DNA of 52,961 bases, from NCBI GenBank assembly GCA_944323775.1, contig CALUTT010000001.1, forward strand, positions 1 through 52,961, written 5' to 3'. The position numbers and the translations under genes are program-made. Below are positions 41,380-51,676 of the stretch, in pieces. Numbering within the stretch: the first letter of the stretch is position 1; every line of letters begins with the position of its first letter. This stretch comes from an uncultured Bacteroidales bacterium. GTDB taxonomy: Bacteria > Bacteroidota > Bacteroidia > Bacteroidales > UBA932. A model generated the notes under the pieces. The model saw nothing but the letters and a program-made list of their open reading frames with translations, made no database searches and was not told the DNA's origin.

Positions 41380-43692
41380 ATGAAAAGATTTTTTGCCTAC
41401 ACAGCCGCAACACTGCTGATTTCCGCGCAGGGCGCGCTGTCAGCTCAGGAGTATCCATTCCAGAATCCGGAACTGCCTCGTGAAGACCGCATCGAGGATC
41501 TCCTCTCGAGGCTAACGGTCCAGGAGAAGATAGGCCTGATGATGAACGGATCCCAGGGAGTTGAACGTCTCGGGATACCGGAATACAACTGGTGGAACGA
41601 AGCGCTGCACGGAGTCGCCAGAGCGGGACTAGCCACCGTCTATCCACAGGCCATAGGAATGGCAGCCACATTTGACCCTCAGACCCATCTCCAGACATTC
41701 ACCTACATCTCGGACGAAGCCCGGGCAAAATATCATGACGCAGTCCGCAAAGGCATCAGAAGACAATACTTCGGACTTACGTTCTGGACACCCAACATCA
41801 ACATCTTCCGCGATCCGAGATGGGGCCGCGGACAGGAGACCTACGGAGAAGACCCGTTCCTGACATCAAGGATGGGAGTCGCCGCAGTCAAGGGGCTTCA
41901 GGGAGACGACGAGAACTACTACAAGACACACGCATGCGCAAAGCACTATGCAGTCCACAGCGGTCCCGAATGGAACAGGCACAGTTTTGACGTGACGGTA
42001 TCGGAAAGAGACCTGTGGGAAACATACCTTCCTGCATTCAAGGCTCTCGTGACGGAAGGTGACGTACGTGAAGTCATGGGAGCATACAACAGATATGCCG
42101 GTGACCCTTGCTGCGCAAGCAAGCTGCTTCTCGAGGAGATACTGAGAGGAAGGTGGGGATATGACGGTCTCGTCGTATCCGACTGCGGCGCCATCAATGA
42201 CTTTTATGTCAAGGGACACCACGAGACACATAAGGATGCGGCCTCCGCTTCCGCGGACGCCGTCAAGATAGGCACCGACATTGAGTGCGGAAGTTCTTAT
42301 GTGTCGCTGATATCTGCATATCAGGACGGTCTGATCACAGAGGAAGACATAGACGTGTCCATACGCAGGATACTCAGGGGACTGTTCGAAATCGGATTCT
42401 TCGATCCGGACAGCATGGTCCCGTGGGCAGGCATACCGTATTCAAACGTTGACTGCACGGAACACCGCGAACACGCCCGCAAGGTTGCTCAGGAATCAGT
42501 GGTATTGCTCAAGAATGAAGGCGGTCTGCTTCCGGTCCTTCCCTCTGAAGTGAAGAAGATCGCGGTCATAGGCCCCAATGCTGACGACGAGAAAATGATG
42601 CTCGGCAACTACAACGGCATCCCCTCATACACCAGCACTATACTTGACGGTATCAAGGCAGCATATCCGGACGCGGAGATAAGCTACGAGAGAGGCTGCG
42701 ACCTCGTTGAAGGCTTCGTGTTTGTCGATCCGCGTGCCCAGCGCGGCCTGAATGTCGAGGTATTCATGGGACTGACCGAGGAGGAACAGGCAGAACTGCG
42801 TCGCAAGCAGCAGGAAGAGATAGACTCGGCAGTGCCTATCCCGTCTGAGAACTACACGCCGGAAGCTCTTTCTGCACTCGCATCGAGGGCTGCGGAAGCA
42901 GATCTGATCATCTTTGTAGGAGGACTGTCTCCGTTTGTAGAAGGAGAAGAGATGAGGGTTGAAGTTGACGGATTCAAGGGTGGGGACCGCGAGAGAATCG
43001 AGCTTCCCGAAATCCAGGGCCGTGTCCTGAAAGCCCTCCACGCGACAGGCAAGCCGGTCGTGTTCGTATTGTGCTCTGGCAGCGCAATCGCCCTGGAGCA
43101 GAACGAGGCCGACTATGACGCACTTCTCTGTGCATGGTATGGAGGTCAGGAAGGCGGCAACGCCGTAGGAGACATCCTGAGCGGCAAGGTCTCCCCTTCC
43201 GGAAAGCTTCCCGTCACATTCTACAGGTCCACATCCCAGCTACCCGATTTCCTTGACTACGATATGGCAGGGCGCACTTACAGGTACTTTGAAGGATCTC
43301 CGCTCTATCCGTTCGGATACGGTCTCAGCTATGCAGACTTCCGCTACGGAAAGGCATCTCTTTCCAAGAACGTGATCAGCAAGGGAGAAGACGTTACTTT
43401 GGACGTAAAGCTCACCAACAAGGGCAGAATGCAGGCTGACGAGGTAGTGCAGGTATACGTCAGACGTCTGGATGACCCGGACGCTCCGCTGAAGTCCCTC
43501 AAGGGATTCAGGCGCGTCAGCCTCGCTCCAGGACAGACCGCGACGGTCAGCATCCAGCTGCCATCGACATCATTCTCATATTATGACGGCTCTGCCGACG
43601 ACCTTGTTCCAAAGGCCGGCAAATATGAAATCCTATACGGCAGCTCTTCGGACGACAAAGACCTCAAGTCTCTCAGGCTCACCGTAAAATAG
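41380..43692 (+). CDS. Glycoside hydrolase family 3 (beta-xylosidase/glucosidase type)
   Basis: A 770-residue exported enzyme (signal peptide cleaved near LSAQE) that removes beta-linked sugars from non-reducing ends. The first domain has YNWWNEALHGVAR (69-81), frequent in GH3 xylosidases, CAKHYAVH (186-193) and the nucleophile Asp268 in VVSDCGAI. The alpha/beta sandwich (about 390-640) has an unusual insertion around 455-500 (MGLTEEEQAELRRKQQEEID). A C-terminal fibronectin III-like domain (about 660-770) completes the usual GH3 layout. It is the first gene of a polysaccharide locus. Xylo- or arabino-oligosaccharides are likely substrates. Confidence 0.93.
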   Translation: MKRFFAYTAATLLISAQGALSAQEYPFQNPELPREDRIEDLLSRLTVQEKIGLMMNGSQGVERLGIPEYNWWNEALHGVARAGLATVYPQAIGMAATFDPQTHLQTFTYISDEARAKYHDAVRKGIRRQYFGLTFWTPNINIFRDPRWGRGQETYGEDPFLTSRMGVAAVKGLQGDDENYYKTHACAKHYAVHSGPEWNRHSFDVTVSERDLWETYLPAFKALVTEGDVREVMGAYNRYAGDPCCASKLLLEEILRGRWGYDGLVVSDCGAINDFYVKGHHETHKDAASASADAVKIGTDIECGSSYVSLISAYQDGLITEEDIDVSIRRILRGLFEIGFFDPDSMVPWAGIPYSNVDCTEHREHARKVAQESVVLLKNEGGLLPVLPSEVKKIAVIGPNADDEKMMLGNYNGIPSYTSTILDGIKAAYPDAEISYERGCDLVEGFVFVDPRAQRGLNVEVFMGLTEEEQAELRRKQQEEIDSAVPIPSENYTPEALSALASRAAEADLIIFVGGLSPFVEGEEMRVEVDGFKGGDRERIELPEIQGRVLKALHATGKPVVFVLCSGSAIALEQNEADYDALLCAWYGGQEGGNAVGDILSGKVSPSGKLPVTFYRSTSQLPDFLDYDMAGRTYRYFEGSPLYPFGYGLSYADFRYGKASLSKNVISKGEDVTLDVKLTNKGRMQADEVVQVYVRRLDDPDAPLKSLKGFRRVSLAPGQTATVSIQLPSTSFSYYDGSADDLVPKAGKYEILYGSSSDDKDLKSLRLTVK

Positions 43693-43711
43693 GGATTTAG
43701 CAACAGCTTTC

Positions 43712-46663
43712 TCAGGCCCCTTCACCTGCCGGTTTCAGCAGAGATGAAGGGGTCATGTTGAATTCTTTTGTAAAGCACCTGGTGAAGTACTTCGGATCGT
43801 TGAACCCGACATCATACGCTACCTCAGAGACGTTGATGTCCCCCGGTTTGCTGCTGCTGAGTATCTCTCTGGCGATGTTCAGCCTGTATGTGCGCAGAAA
43901 CTGGCCGATGGACATCCCGAAAGATTCCTGCATACGGCTGTTGAGCACACTGCGGCTCATCCCCATTGATCGGCATATCTGATCGACATCCAGTTCCGGA
44001 TCGCGGTACAGATCCTTCATCTTGTCCATAAGGGCCTCGACGAACTTCTCGTCCCTTGATGGATGTGCCATCACAGTACCCGAATTGAAGACCATCTTGT
44101 GGCTTGCCAGCTCCTCATTGAGTTTGAGCAGCAGCTTGTTCTGCTCGACAAGTTCACCTGCCTGCTTCTCAAGCCGGGAGTTATTCTCCGCAAGTTCACG
44201 GGTCTGTCTCTGGACTTCCATCCGCAGCTTCTCACGCTGCCGCTGGATCGACCTCGTCCTGATATTGATAATCAGGTACACGGCAACGCACGAAGCTGTC
44301 ACGAACAGTATCAGGAACCACCATGTCTTCCAGAAATACGGCGTGACGGTGACTGTTCGCTCATCCTCGGAGATGACGTTCCCGGCATGGTCGCACGAGC
44401 GCACCTGAAGTGTGTACTTGCCTCCCGGAGGATAGTCATATCTTATGAACTTGTTCTCGCTGAGGACCTTGCGCCACTCGTCATCCAGAGGGACGATTCT
44501 GTAGGAATATTCAAAGCCGGAAGAATTGTCAACAAAGGCGAAATCCGAGAACTCAAAAGAGAGAGCAAGATCCCCTTCGTAGAGGTGAATCGATTCTTCG
44601 TAAGCGAAATTCACTTCCCTGTCGCCTCCGATTCCTCTTACGAGCCTGACGTCGGACTCCACCGCACCTTTGGAATGCGGGGTGACGCTGTCAGACAGCA
44701 GTATCGCCAGTCCGTCCTTGTGGCCGAAATACTTGTATCCGGTCACGTCTGACTTGTGCACGGCCGAATTGCAGAAAATCATCGAAGCCAGGCCGTCTTT
44801 CAGACCGAAACTCTCTACCGCCCCGCCAGACAGGCTGATTCTCGAAAGCCCGTTCTCGGTCGTGACGTATACGTAATCCGAATCGGCAAGCAGCCCTCTG
44901 ACCCTGTTGTCCGCCAGGCCGCTCTCTATATTGTAAAGGATGGAGCTCGTCTTGTCAGGATTTCCGTCTTCCAGAGTAAGCCGGTACACTCCCGTCCCGA
45001 AACTCCCGATCCACACGTCTCCTCTCCCGTCCACATCCACGCTGAAGCATACGCCGAATCCGGGATACCGCCGGGAGTCGAGAGATTTCAGGTCAATCAT
45101 CATCAGTCCGGCCTGAGTACCGACCCACATCCTCTCGGACGAGTCGATTTTGGCTGACATGCAGGGTATGTAAACCTGCTTGAAGACATGAAGTTCTTCG
45201 GTCACGTAATCATAATAGTAAAGCCCGGACCTGGAACATATCCACATATATCTGTTGATCCCGTCATAGACCATGGAGTTGATATTGTCGAGACGGTCAT
45301 CCGAAGACACCGCCTCACGGAGTACACGGAAATGGTCGGGACTGTCAGGGTTCACAATGCTGATTCCGCCGGTCTTGGTGCCAACCCAGAGAAGATCGTT
45401 CTCACCGAATGCGAATGCCGTCACGGAATTGCTGACCAGCCCGGAATTCCTCGTATTGAAAGTCCTCGTCCTGTAGTCGTAACAGTCACCCTGGAGGCGG
45501 AAAACGCCATATTTCGGCGACCCTATCCATATGGAGCCGTCCCGGTCCGTCGTCACGGCGGAAACAGGTGTGTCAGGAATGGTGAAAAAGCTGTTCTCCC
45601 TGTGGTGGATGTCCGTCATGTGAAGGCGCTTCCTCGACATGATGGTAATTCCCTCGAGTTCGGTGCCTACCCACAGAGCGTCACCGACCACCAGAAGACT
45701 GCGGACGATGTCATCGGAGAGTATCCTGTCCCCATAACGGTTCACCTCCGCAGAGTATGTCTGGAACGTATCATTCATGGGATTGTAGACAGAAAGCCCG
45801 GACATCGTGCCAAGGACGACAAGGCCGCCGGGAGCCATGATCAGGCCCGTAATCTGATCATTGGGGATGCCTTCAAGGTCATTCGAGTCATGAGTGTAGT
45901 GCCTGACCTGCCGGGAAAGACGGTCAAAACGGAAAAGCCCCTCGTTTGTCGCAACCCAGAGCTCATGGTCCTTCGCCAGAAAATCCACTGCCTTGTTTCC
46001 GTCTCCTATGGGGAAGACCGGACGGACATCAAACCCGGCTCCGTCGACATACTGCACGCGGCACACCATGCCGTCCAGGGACGTCCATACCGATCCGTCG
46101 GAATCAATGTCCTTGAACTTGAGACGGGTATTCGAAGGATTCTGGGAGGCTACAAGAGAATCCAGCCGCGATACGTTTCCGGCTGAATCGAAAGCAACGC
46201 GATAAAGGACATTCAGGGTGTTGAACCACAGACACCCCGTGGAATCCGTAGCAACAAAATTACAGTACTTCCCCCTCGAGCCTTCGAGCAGGCCGCCCAT
46301 ATCCGAGCAAGTGGTCAGGGAACGCATGTCTATGACATCGAGACCGGATGTGGTCGCCACCCACATCCTGTCGAAGCCGTCTTCACATGTCTCTGTGACA
46401 TAGTTGCTTCTGATGGGATGCTCGGAAGAAGTCGAAAACTGCACATAGTCCGCACCGTCATAACGGGCCAGGCCTCCCCCGAAGAAACTGATCCAGACAA
46501 AACCTTTGCTGTCCTCATACAATCCGTCGACGTTGCTGTGCGGCAGCCCCTCCGATATCGTAAGGAAACGCGAGACATAACTGTCATCCGGCCTGTTCTG
46601 GCAAAATGCCGGATTCAATGATACTAATAATAGTGTAATAATTATGCGGTATTTTTCCACCAT
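43712..46663 (-). CDS. Transmembrane propeller/Y_Y_Y sensor fused to AraC DNA-binding domain (no kinase)
   Basis: A 983-residue regulator (ATG at 46663; a GTG at 46681 would add six residues). After a signal segment (to about residue 22) the periplasmic part has two beta-propellers of Reg_prop repeats (about 30-690, e.g. GLWVGT-like repeats) and a Y_Y_Y domain (about 705-775). A membrane helix (about 777-800) leads to a coiled coil (about 801-856) and an AraC-type helix-turn-helix domain (about 875-983; VSEVAYDVGFNDPKYFTRCF). Typical hybrid two-component regulators of this locus type have a histidine kinase and a receiver of about 400 residues between these parts; here they are absent. It probably activates the divergent susC locus on sensing an oligosaccharide. 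Confidence 0.9.
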   Translation of the reverse strand: MVEKYRIIITLLLVSLNPAFCQNRPDDSYVSRFLTISEGLPHSNVDGLYEDSKGFVWISFFGGGLARYDGADYVQFSTSSEHPIRSNYVTETCEDGFDRMWVATTSGLDVIDMRSLTTCSDMGGLLEGSRGKYCNFVATDSTGCLWFNTLNVLYRVAFDSAGNVSRLDSLVASQNPSNTRLKFKDIDSDGSVWTSLDGMVCRVQYVDGAGFDVRPVFPIGDGNKAVDFLAKDHELWVATNEGLFRFDRLSRQVRHYTHDSNDLEGIPNDQITGLIMAPGGLVVLGTMSGLSVYNPMNDTFQTYSAEVNRYGDRILSDDIVRSLLVVGDALWVGTELEGITIMSRKRLHMTDIHHRENSFFTIPDTPVSAVTTDRDGSIWIGSPKYGVFRLQGDCYDYRTRTFNTRNSGLVSNSVTAFAFGENDLLWVGTKTGGISIVNPDSPDHFRVLREAVSSDDRLDNINSMVYDGINRYMWICSRSGLYYYDYVTEELHVFKQVYIPCMSAKIDSSERMWVGTQAGLMMIDLKSLDSRRYPGFGVCFSVDVDGRGDVWIGSFGTGVYRLTLEDGNPDKTSSILYNIESGLADNRVRGLLADSDYVYVTTENGLSRISLSGGAVESFGLKDGLASMIFCNSAVHKSDVTGYKYFGHKDGLAILLSDSVTPHSKGAVESDVRLVRGIGGDREVNFAYEESIHLYEGDLALSFEFSDFAFVDNSSGFEYSYRIVPLDDEWRKVLSENKFIRYDYPPGGKYTLQVRSCDHAGNVISEDERTVTVTPYFWKTWWFLILFVTASCVAVYLIINIRTRSIQRQREKLRMEVQRQTRELAENNSRLEKQAGELVEQNKLLLKLNEELASHKMVFNSGTVMAHPSRDEKFVEALMDKMKDLYRDPELDVDQICRSMGMSRSVLNSRMQESFGMSIGQFLRTYRLNIAREILSSSKPGDINVSEVAYDVGFNDPKYFTRCFTKEFNMTPSSLLKPAGEGA

Positions 46664-46682
46664 AGGTATTAATTTTTCCACC
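46651..46682. repeat. Two 11-bp direct repeats, 21 bp apart, at the regulator start codon
   Basis: ATTTTTCCACC occurs at 46651-46661 and again at 46672-46682, with start-to-start spacing of 21 bp (two helical turns). A partial third copy, ATTTTTC, is at 46688. The arrangement is like the paired sites of AraC-family proteins and lies between the regulator coding region and the susC-regulator divergent region. Confidence 0.5.
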
Positions 46683-46735
46683 TTGCGATTTTTCGGAATC
46701 CACCCTTAATATCGGCAAGTCCACTTTCAGGTTCG

Positions 46736-46766
46736 CAAATATAACAAAATTTACATCACCGAAATA
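46736..46766 (-). promoter_or_regulatory. Promoter of the AraC-type regulator
   Basis: On the minus strand TATATTTG (46736-46743) is a perfect -7 element. A TTTC lies at the -33 position about 20 bases upstream. The transcript would cross the 21-bp-spaced repeats before the start codon at 46663. Confidence 0.55.
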
Positions 46767-46813
46767 ACCGCATAAGCACCAACCAACAACTAATAACAAC
46801 TAAAATTTCAGCA

Positions 46814-49800
46814 ATGAAAAAGTTACTCTATCTATTCTTATGCTTTTCCGCAATTTTCACATTGTCGGTACCGCAGTATGCTGCAGCACAGGCAAACGTG
46901 ACCGTAAGCGGAAAGGTTACTGACCAGAACGGTCTGCCGGTAATCGGGGCCGGAGTCGTGCTGAGCAGCGACAGCAGCGTGGGCACGACTACGGATCTTG
47001 ACGGAAACTATTCGATCTCCGTACCTGCGGGCGCAACATTGAATTTCTCCTGCATAGGCTACCGGGACGAAGCTGTCCAGGTCAACGGGCGTGCAAGAAT
47101 CGACGTTATTCTCACTGAAGACAACGAGTTCATCGAGGAGACCGTCGTGATCGGATACGGCGTCCAGAGAAAAAGCGACATCACCGGATCAGTCGCGTCC
47201 GTGAAGGCGACCGAACTGAGCAACCGCTCGACTTCCGATGCTGCCGCAGCCCTTCAGGGTAAGGCTGCCGGTGTACAGATCATCAACTCGTCCGGAGCTC
47301 CCGGAGAGGCCGCGAAGATCCGTGTCCGCGGATACTCTTCCAATTCCGGAAACATCGGACCGCTCCTGATAGTGGACGGATTGAAGGTGGACAATATTCA
47401 GTATCTTGATCCATCAATGATCCAGAACATAGAGATACTCAAGGACGCCGCATCAGCAGCTATCTATGGTGCAGAAGCAGGCAATGGCGTTGTCCTCATT
47501 ACGACCAAGAGCGGAGCTTCCGAGAACGGACGTTCAAGCATCACTTACAGTTTCAAGCTTACCCGCCAGGATCTTGGCAAGAAGGCCGAACTCTTCAATG
47601 CAGCCGACTGGATTGCATACAAGGAAGCGTCCGGATTTGACATGGAAGCGACTCTCAAGCAGAACGAGTATGACGGCACGGACACTGACTGGTTTGACGT
47701 AGTGTTCGGCCCCAGCTGGTCACAGCAGCATGGCGTGACTTTCCAGGGAGGCAACAACAAAGGGCACTTCTTCACATCAATCAACTACATTGACAACGAC
47801 GGTATCGTCCGCGGCGACAAGGACGTCTACAAGCGTCTGTCGGCTCAGATAAATGCGGACTACCAGCTTTATGACTGGATCAGCGTCGGCATCAACACCT
47901 CACTCGAGAGGTACACGACAAGGTCCGTCTCCCAGCAAGGCAGGTACGGGACACTGATGAACGCCGTGATGACACTCGACCCGCTGACTCCTGTCTACTA
48001 TTCCGACCCCAGCCAGTTCGCGACGAGCATGAAGGCCGCGTACGACGAGGGCAAGAACATCCTCAAGGACCCTACCAACGGTCTCTACTACGCGACATCC
48101 AAATATATTGACGATGACAACGGAAACCCCCTGCTCCAGAGGGACAAGACCGACTCTTCCCGCCAGGGCATCAATGTCCGCGGAACAATGTTCGCAAACC
48201 TCACCCCGTTCAAGGGATTCGTATTCACCTCCCGCTTCGGCTACAGGATCACACAGTCCAACTCTCACAGCTACAGTGTCCCTTACTATGCCAACAAGCA
48301 GACTTTCAGCGACAACTACAACATTTCCGCCAGCGCCAACAACGGGTACTATTATCAGTGGGAGAACTTCGCCAACTACAACCTCAACATCAAGAAGCAT
48401 GACATCACGCTGATGGCTGGTATGTCGTATATCGAGAGCTACTCTGACAATGTCAGCGCAAGCGCAAGCGGACCGGACATTCTCCTCGGATACGAGAAGA
48501 ACTTCCAGTATCTCAACTATGTCAACAGTCTCTCGACAACGACCAAGACTTTCTCCAATGCACCTTCACAGTCGGCCAGCATCGCATACTTCGGACGTCT
48601 TACATACAGTTACGACGACCGGTACAGCTTCCAGGCCAACTTCCGCGCAGACGCATTTGACTCTTCCAAGCTCTCTGTAGAAAGCCGCTGGGGTTACTTC
48701 CCTTCATTCTCTGCAGGATGGACCATCAGCAACGAGCGCTTCATCAAAGACAACGTCAGCCGCGACATCCTCTCGTTCCTCAAGCTTCGCGCTTCATGGG
48801 GACGCAACGGCAACATCAACGTCCTGAGCGGCTACCAGTATGCAGCGACAATCGGATACAACAGCAAGAAGTACCAGTACTCGGTCGACGAGCCTACCTT
48901 CACATACGGTTCCGCCCCTACCGGACTTGCCAACCCCAACCTCAAGTGGGAGACTTCCGACCAGGTCGACATAGGACTTGACGCCAGGTTCTTCGACAAC
49001 AGGCTTACACTTGGTTTCGACTACTACGACAAGATGACCAGAGACCTGCTCGTAAGCATAGCCCCCATACCTGAGATCGGCGTAAACTCAACCTATGTCA
49101 ATGCCGGTTCAGTAAGCAACAAGGGTGTGGAGCTTGAGCTCTCATGGAGAGATCAGATAGGAGACTTCGCGTACAGCATTTCCGGCAACACGTCTTACCT
49201 CAAGAACAAGGTGACCTATCTTGACCCCTCAATCTACAGACTCGAGAACTCACAGTACTCATACAACAACCGAATGAGAACCGCATTCGAGGTTGGTTAT
49301 CCGATATGGTACTTCCGCGGGTACAATTACCTCGGCGTCGACCCCGAGACCGGCGAGGCGATTTTCGAGGATGTCAACAATGACGGAATCATATCTGACG
49401 GCGACAGGACCTATGTCGGCAAGGGCATTCCCGACTGGACATACGGACTCACGATCAACCTCGAGTACAAGGGAATAGATTTCAGCCTCTACGGCACAGG
49501 CACCGCCGGGAACCAGATATTCAACCTCTACTACCAGGCAGACGGCCCGATGCGCAACTCTCTCCGCTACTACTATGACCATGCATGGACCCCCGAGAAC
49601 AAGGGAGCATCAATGCCGAGCGCAAAGGCGGTATGCAACGACTGGGTGTTCTGGAGTTCATCTGCAGCCGTATTCGACGGAGGATTCTTCAAGATCAAGC
49701 AGATCCAGCTCGGCTACACCTTCCCTGAGAAACTCACCAAGAAGATCATGATCAGCAACGCCAGAGTCTTCGTGTCACTGGATGACTACTTTACCTTCAC

Positions 49801-49924
49801 CAAGAACTATCCTGGAGCTGACCCCGAGACTGCCACGACCAGCTCGGCTTCGGGCATGGGACTCGACCTCGGCTCCTACCCTACCACAAAGAAGATTGTC
49901 TTCGGTGTCAACATCACGTTCTAA
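46814..49924 (+). CDS. susC: SusC/RagA family TonB-dependent glycan transporter
   Basis: A 1036-residue outer-membrane transporter. After the signal peptide (cleaved near AAAQA) comes a carboxypeptidase-like domain (about 30-105; VTVSGKVTDQNGLPVIGAGV), the TonB-box region (VVIGYGVQRKSDITGSVASV), the plug (IYGAEAGNGVVLITTKSG at about 218-235) and the barrel. Together with SusD it imports oligosaccharides using TonB energy. The start is the ATG at 46814, 150 bases from the regulator start. No good plus-strand promoter was seen, which fits activator dependence. Confidence 0.96.
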   Translation: MKKLLYLFLCFSAIFTLSVPQYAAAQANVTVSGKVTDQNGLPVIGAGVVLSSDSSVGTTTDLDGNYSISVPAGATLNFSCIGYRDEAVQVNGRARIDVILTEDNEFIEETVVIGYGVQRKSDITGSVASVKATELSNRSTSDAAAALQGKAAGVQIINSSGAPGEAAKIRVRGYSSNSGNIGPLLIVDGLKVDNIQYLDPSMIQNIEILKDAASAAIYGAEAGNGVVLITTKSGASENGRSSITYSFKLTRQDLGKKAELFNAADWIAYKEASGFDMEATLKQNEYDGTDTDWFDVVFGPSWSQQHGVTFQGGNNKGHFFTSINYIDNDGIVRGDKDVYKRLSAQINADYQLYDWISVGINTSLERYTTRSVSQQGRYGTLMNAVMTLDPLTPVYYSDPSQFATSMKAAYDEGKNILKDPTNGLYYATSKYIDDDNGNPLLQRDKTDSSRQGINVRGTMFANLTPFKGFVFTSRFGYRITQSNSHSYSVPYYANKQTFSDNYNISASANNGYYYQWENFANYNLNIKKHDITLMAGMSYIESYSDNVSASASGPDILLGYEKNFQYLNYVNSLSTTTKTFSNAPSQSASIAYFGRLTYSYDDRYSFQANFRADAFDSSKLSVESRWGYFPSFSAGWTISNERFIKDNVSRDILSFLKLRASWGRNGNINVLSGYQYAATIGYNSKKYQYSVDEPTFTYGSAPTGLANPNLKWETSDQVDIGLDARFFDNRLTLGFDYYDKMTRDLLVSIAPIPEIGVNSTYVNAGSVSNKGVELELSWRDQIGDFAYSISGNTSYLKNKVTYLDPSIYRLENSQYSYNNRMRTAFEVGYPIWYFRGYNYLGVDPETGEAIFEDVNNDGIISDGDRTYVGKGIPDWTYGLTINLEYKGIDFSLYGTGTAGNQIFNLYYQADGPMRNSLRYYYDHAWTPENKGASMPSAKAVCNDWVFWSSSAAVFDGGFFKIKQIQLGYTFPEKLTKKIMISNARVFVSLDDYFTFTKNYPGADPETATTSSASGMGLDLGSYPTTKKIVFGVNITF

Positions 49925-49942
49925 CACTAATCGAATTTCATA

Positions 49943-51667
49943 ATGAAAAGAATATTATTACCGGTACTTGCCTGCGCACTCGGCCTGATCAGCGCATCAT
50001 GCAGCCAGGACAGACTGAATATCCCCCAGAAAGGCGTCATACCGATGGAGTCCTTCTACAAGACTGACGAAGACGCCGTTTCGGCAATAACCTCAGTATA
50101 CCACGGGTTCGCCACCAATGTATCTTCATACAAGAAAGGCAACATATACAATTCATGGATATTCGCCTTCAACCTGCCGGGCGACGACATCTACGCCGCC
50201 TGCAAGGAGTACGGCAACAATGACTTCCAGGCCGAGGTAAACGAGTTCCGCTTCGACAGTTCCAACGAGATAATCTCGAACTGCTATGCCCTGCTCTACC
50301 TTGCCAACTACTACTGCAATCTCGTGACCGACAATTTCGGAGGAGAGAAGGCTGATACTCCTACAAAAAAGAGATGTGTGGCCGAGGCTCGCGTCATTCG
50401 CGCCTGGATACACATGACTCTCGCCATAGGCTGGGGCACACCTCCCCTCGTCGACCATGTCCTGCTCGGATCTGACAAGCCGAGCAATTATCCCGGCACG
50501 CAGGCTGATCTTCTCAGATGGTGCGCCAACGAATGTCTTGAGTCAGTACCCGATCTCGTCGAGAGGGAAAGCACAGCCGACAAGGACGCTACGATAATTG
50601 CGACAAAGGGACTCGCATGGACAGTGGCAGGCAAGTCTCTGCTGTTCGCAGGCGACTATGAGGGAGCTAAATCTGCCCTGCGCAAGGTCATCGACTCAAA
50701 GAAGTACGCACTTGTTCCGGGCGAGCGTTTCAGCGAGAACTTCCACATCGAGGGCGACGGCAATGAAGAGAAGATCTTCGAGACCAACCTTATTCGCAAC
50801 ACAAATACAAGTGAATGGGACCAGATGGCATACTCTACATGGCAGCACATCATGATGTGGTGCTGGAGGACCGACAGGCTGGCCAGCGTTCCGGGCGAAG
50901 TCGGAGTCGGCGCCAACGGATGGGGCGGACTCGGAGTTCGCGAGGATTTCGCGGAGGAATTCATCGAGAACGATGGAGACTCATACCGCAGGAAAGCGTC
51001 AATCATATCATATGACGAGTTCCTCTACGAGCTCAGCTACGCCTCTGACGTCGATGCGGGCGGAAATACTCTCACCCTCGAGCAGAAGCAGCGCGACCCC
51101 AACAGGGGAATCAAGGACATACGCGGACTGTACGGCAACGGATACTACCTTGCATACAAGAGAATCGCAAGCCCTGCCGACGTCGCCGGACACTCGACAT
51201 GGAGCGAAGCCAACTTCCCTATCTTCAGATACGCAGAGGTCCTGCTCATGTATGCCGAATGCTGTGCAATGACATCTGACGCAGACGGCATGGGGCTCAA
51301 GGTACTCAACGACATCCAGAGAAGAGCTGGAGCGAAGCACATCAGCACCGAACTCACACTCGATGAAGTGAAACGTGAAAAGAAGTTCGAGATGTGGACC
51401 GAGGGCTGCCGCTGGGCAGACTGCGTACGCTGGGGCGACATCGACGGAATGCTCACGGCAGGTGACAACATCCCTACCCTCTATGACCATTTCTTCGACG
51501 CAGAGAACCCTACCGAAGTTCACGAAGGCTATGTCAAGCACTACGACTACAACGCAGACAAGCCTCACGGGTTCATCAAGGGAAAACACGAACTGTTCCC
51601 CTTCCCCGACAATGTCACGTCAATCAATCCCAACATCGTCCAGAACCCTGGATGGAACGAGCAATAA
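49943..51667 (+). CDS. susD: SusD/RagB family surface glycan-binding lipoprotein
   Basis: A 574-residue lipoprotein (signal ending GLISASC, Cys at about 20) of the SusD family. The TPR-like helical core and the typical C-terminal segment RRAGAKHISTELTLDEVKREKKFEMWTEGCRWADCVRWGD are clear, as is the FPFPDNVTSINPNIVQNPGW ending. It binds oligosaccharides at the surface and forms the lid of the SusC barrel. It starts 18 bases after susC. An intercistronic hairpin follows. Confidence 0.95.
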   Translation: MKRILLPVLACALGLISASCSQDRLNIPQKGVIPMESFYKTDEDAVSAITSVYHGFATNVSSYKKGNIYNSWIFAFNLPGDDIYAACKEYGNNDFQAEVNEFRFDSSNEIISNCYALLYLANYYCNLVTDNFGGEKADTPTKKRCVAEARVIRAWIHMTLAIGWGTPPLVDHVLLGSDKPSNYPGTQADLLRWCANECLESVPDLVERESTADKDATIIATKGLAWTVAGKSLLFAGDYEGAKSALRKVIDSKKYALVPGERFSENFHIEGDGNEEKIFETNLIRNTNTSEWDQMAYSTWQHIMMWCWRTDRLASVPGEVGVGANGWGGLGVREDFAEEFIENDGDSYRRKASIISYDEFLYELSYASDVDAGGNTLTLEQKQRDPNRGIKDIRGLYGNGYYLAYKRIASPADVAGHSTWSEANFPIFRYAEVLLMYAECCAMTSDADGMGLKVLNDIQRRAGAKHISTELTLDEVKREKKFEMWTEGCRWADCVRWGDIDGMLTAGDNIPTLYDHFFDAENPTEVHEGYVKHYDYNADKPHGFIKGKHELFPFPDNVTSINPNIVQNPGWNEQ

Positions 51668-51676
51668 CCGCAAAAA

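Noticed and set aside
43717-43752. Inverted repeat CCCCTTCA/TGAAGGGG with inner CTGC/GCAG at the end of the regulator gene
   Set aside because: It lies within the last codons and has no T-run on either strand, so a terminator call is not supported.
45188-46186. Open frame of 332 codons on the plus strand inside the AraC-type regulator gene
   Set aside because: Shadow of the regulator; its sequence lacks domain structure and the regulator reading is certain.
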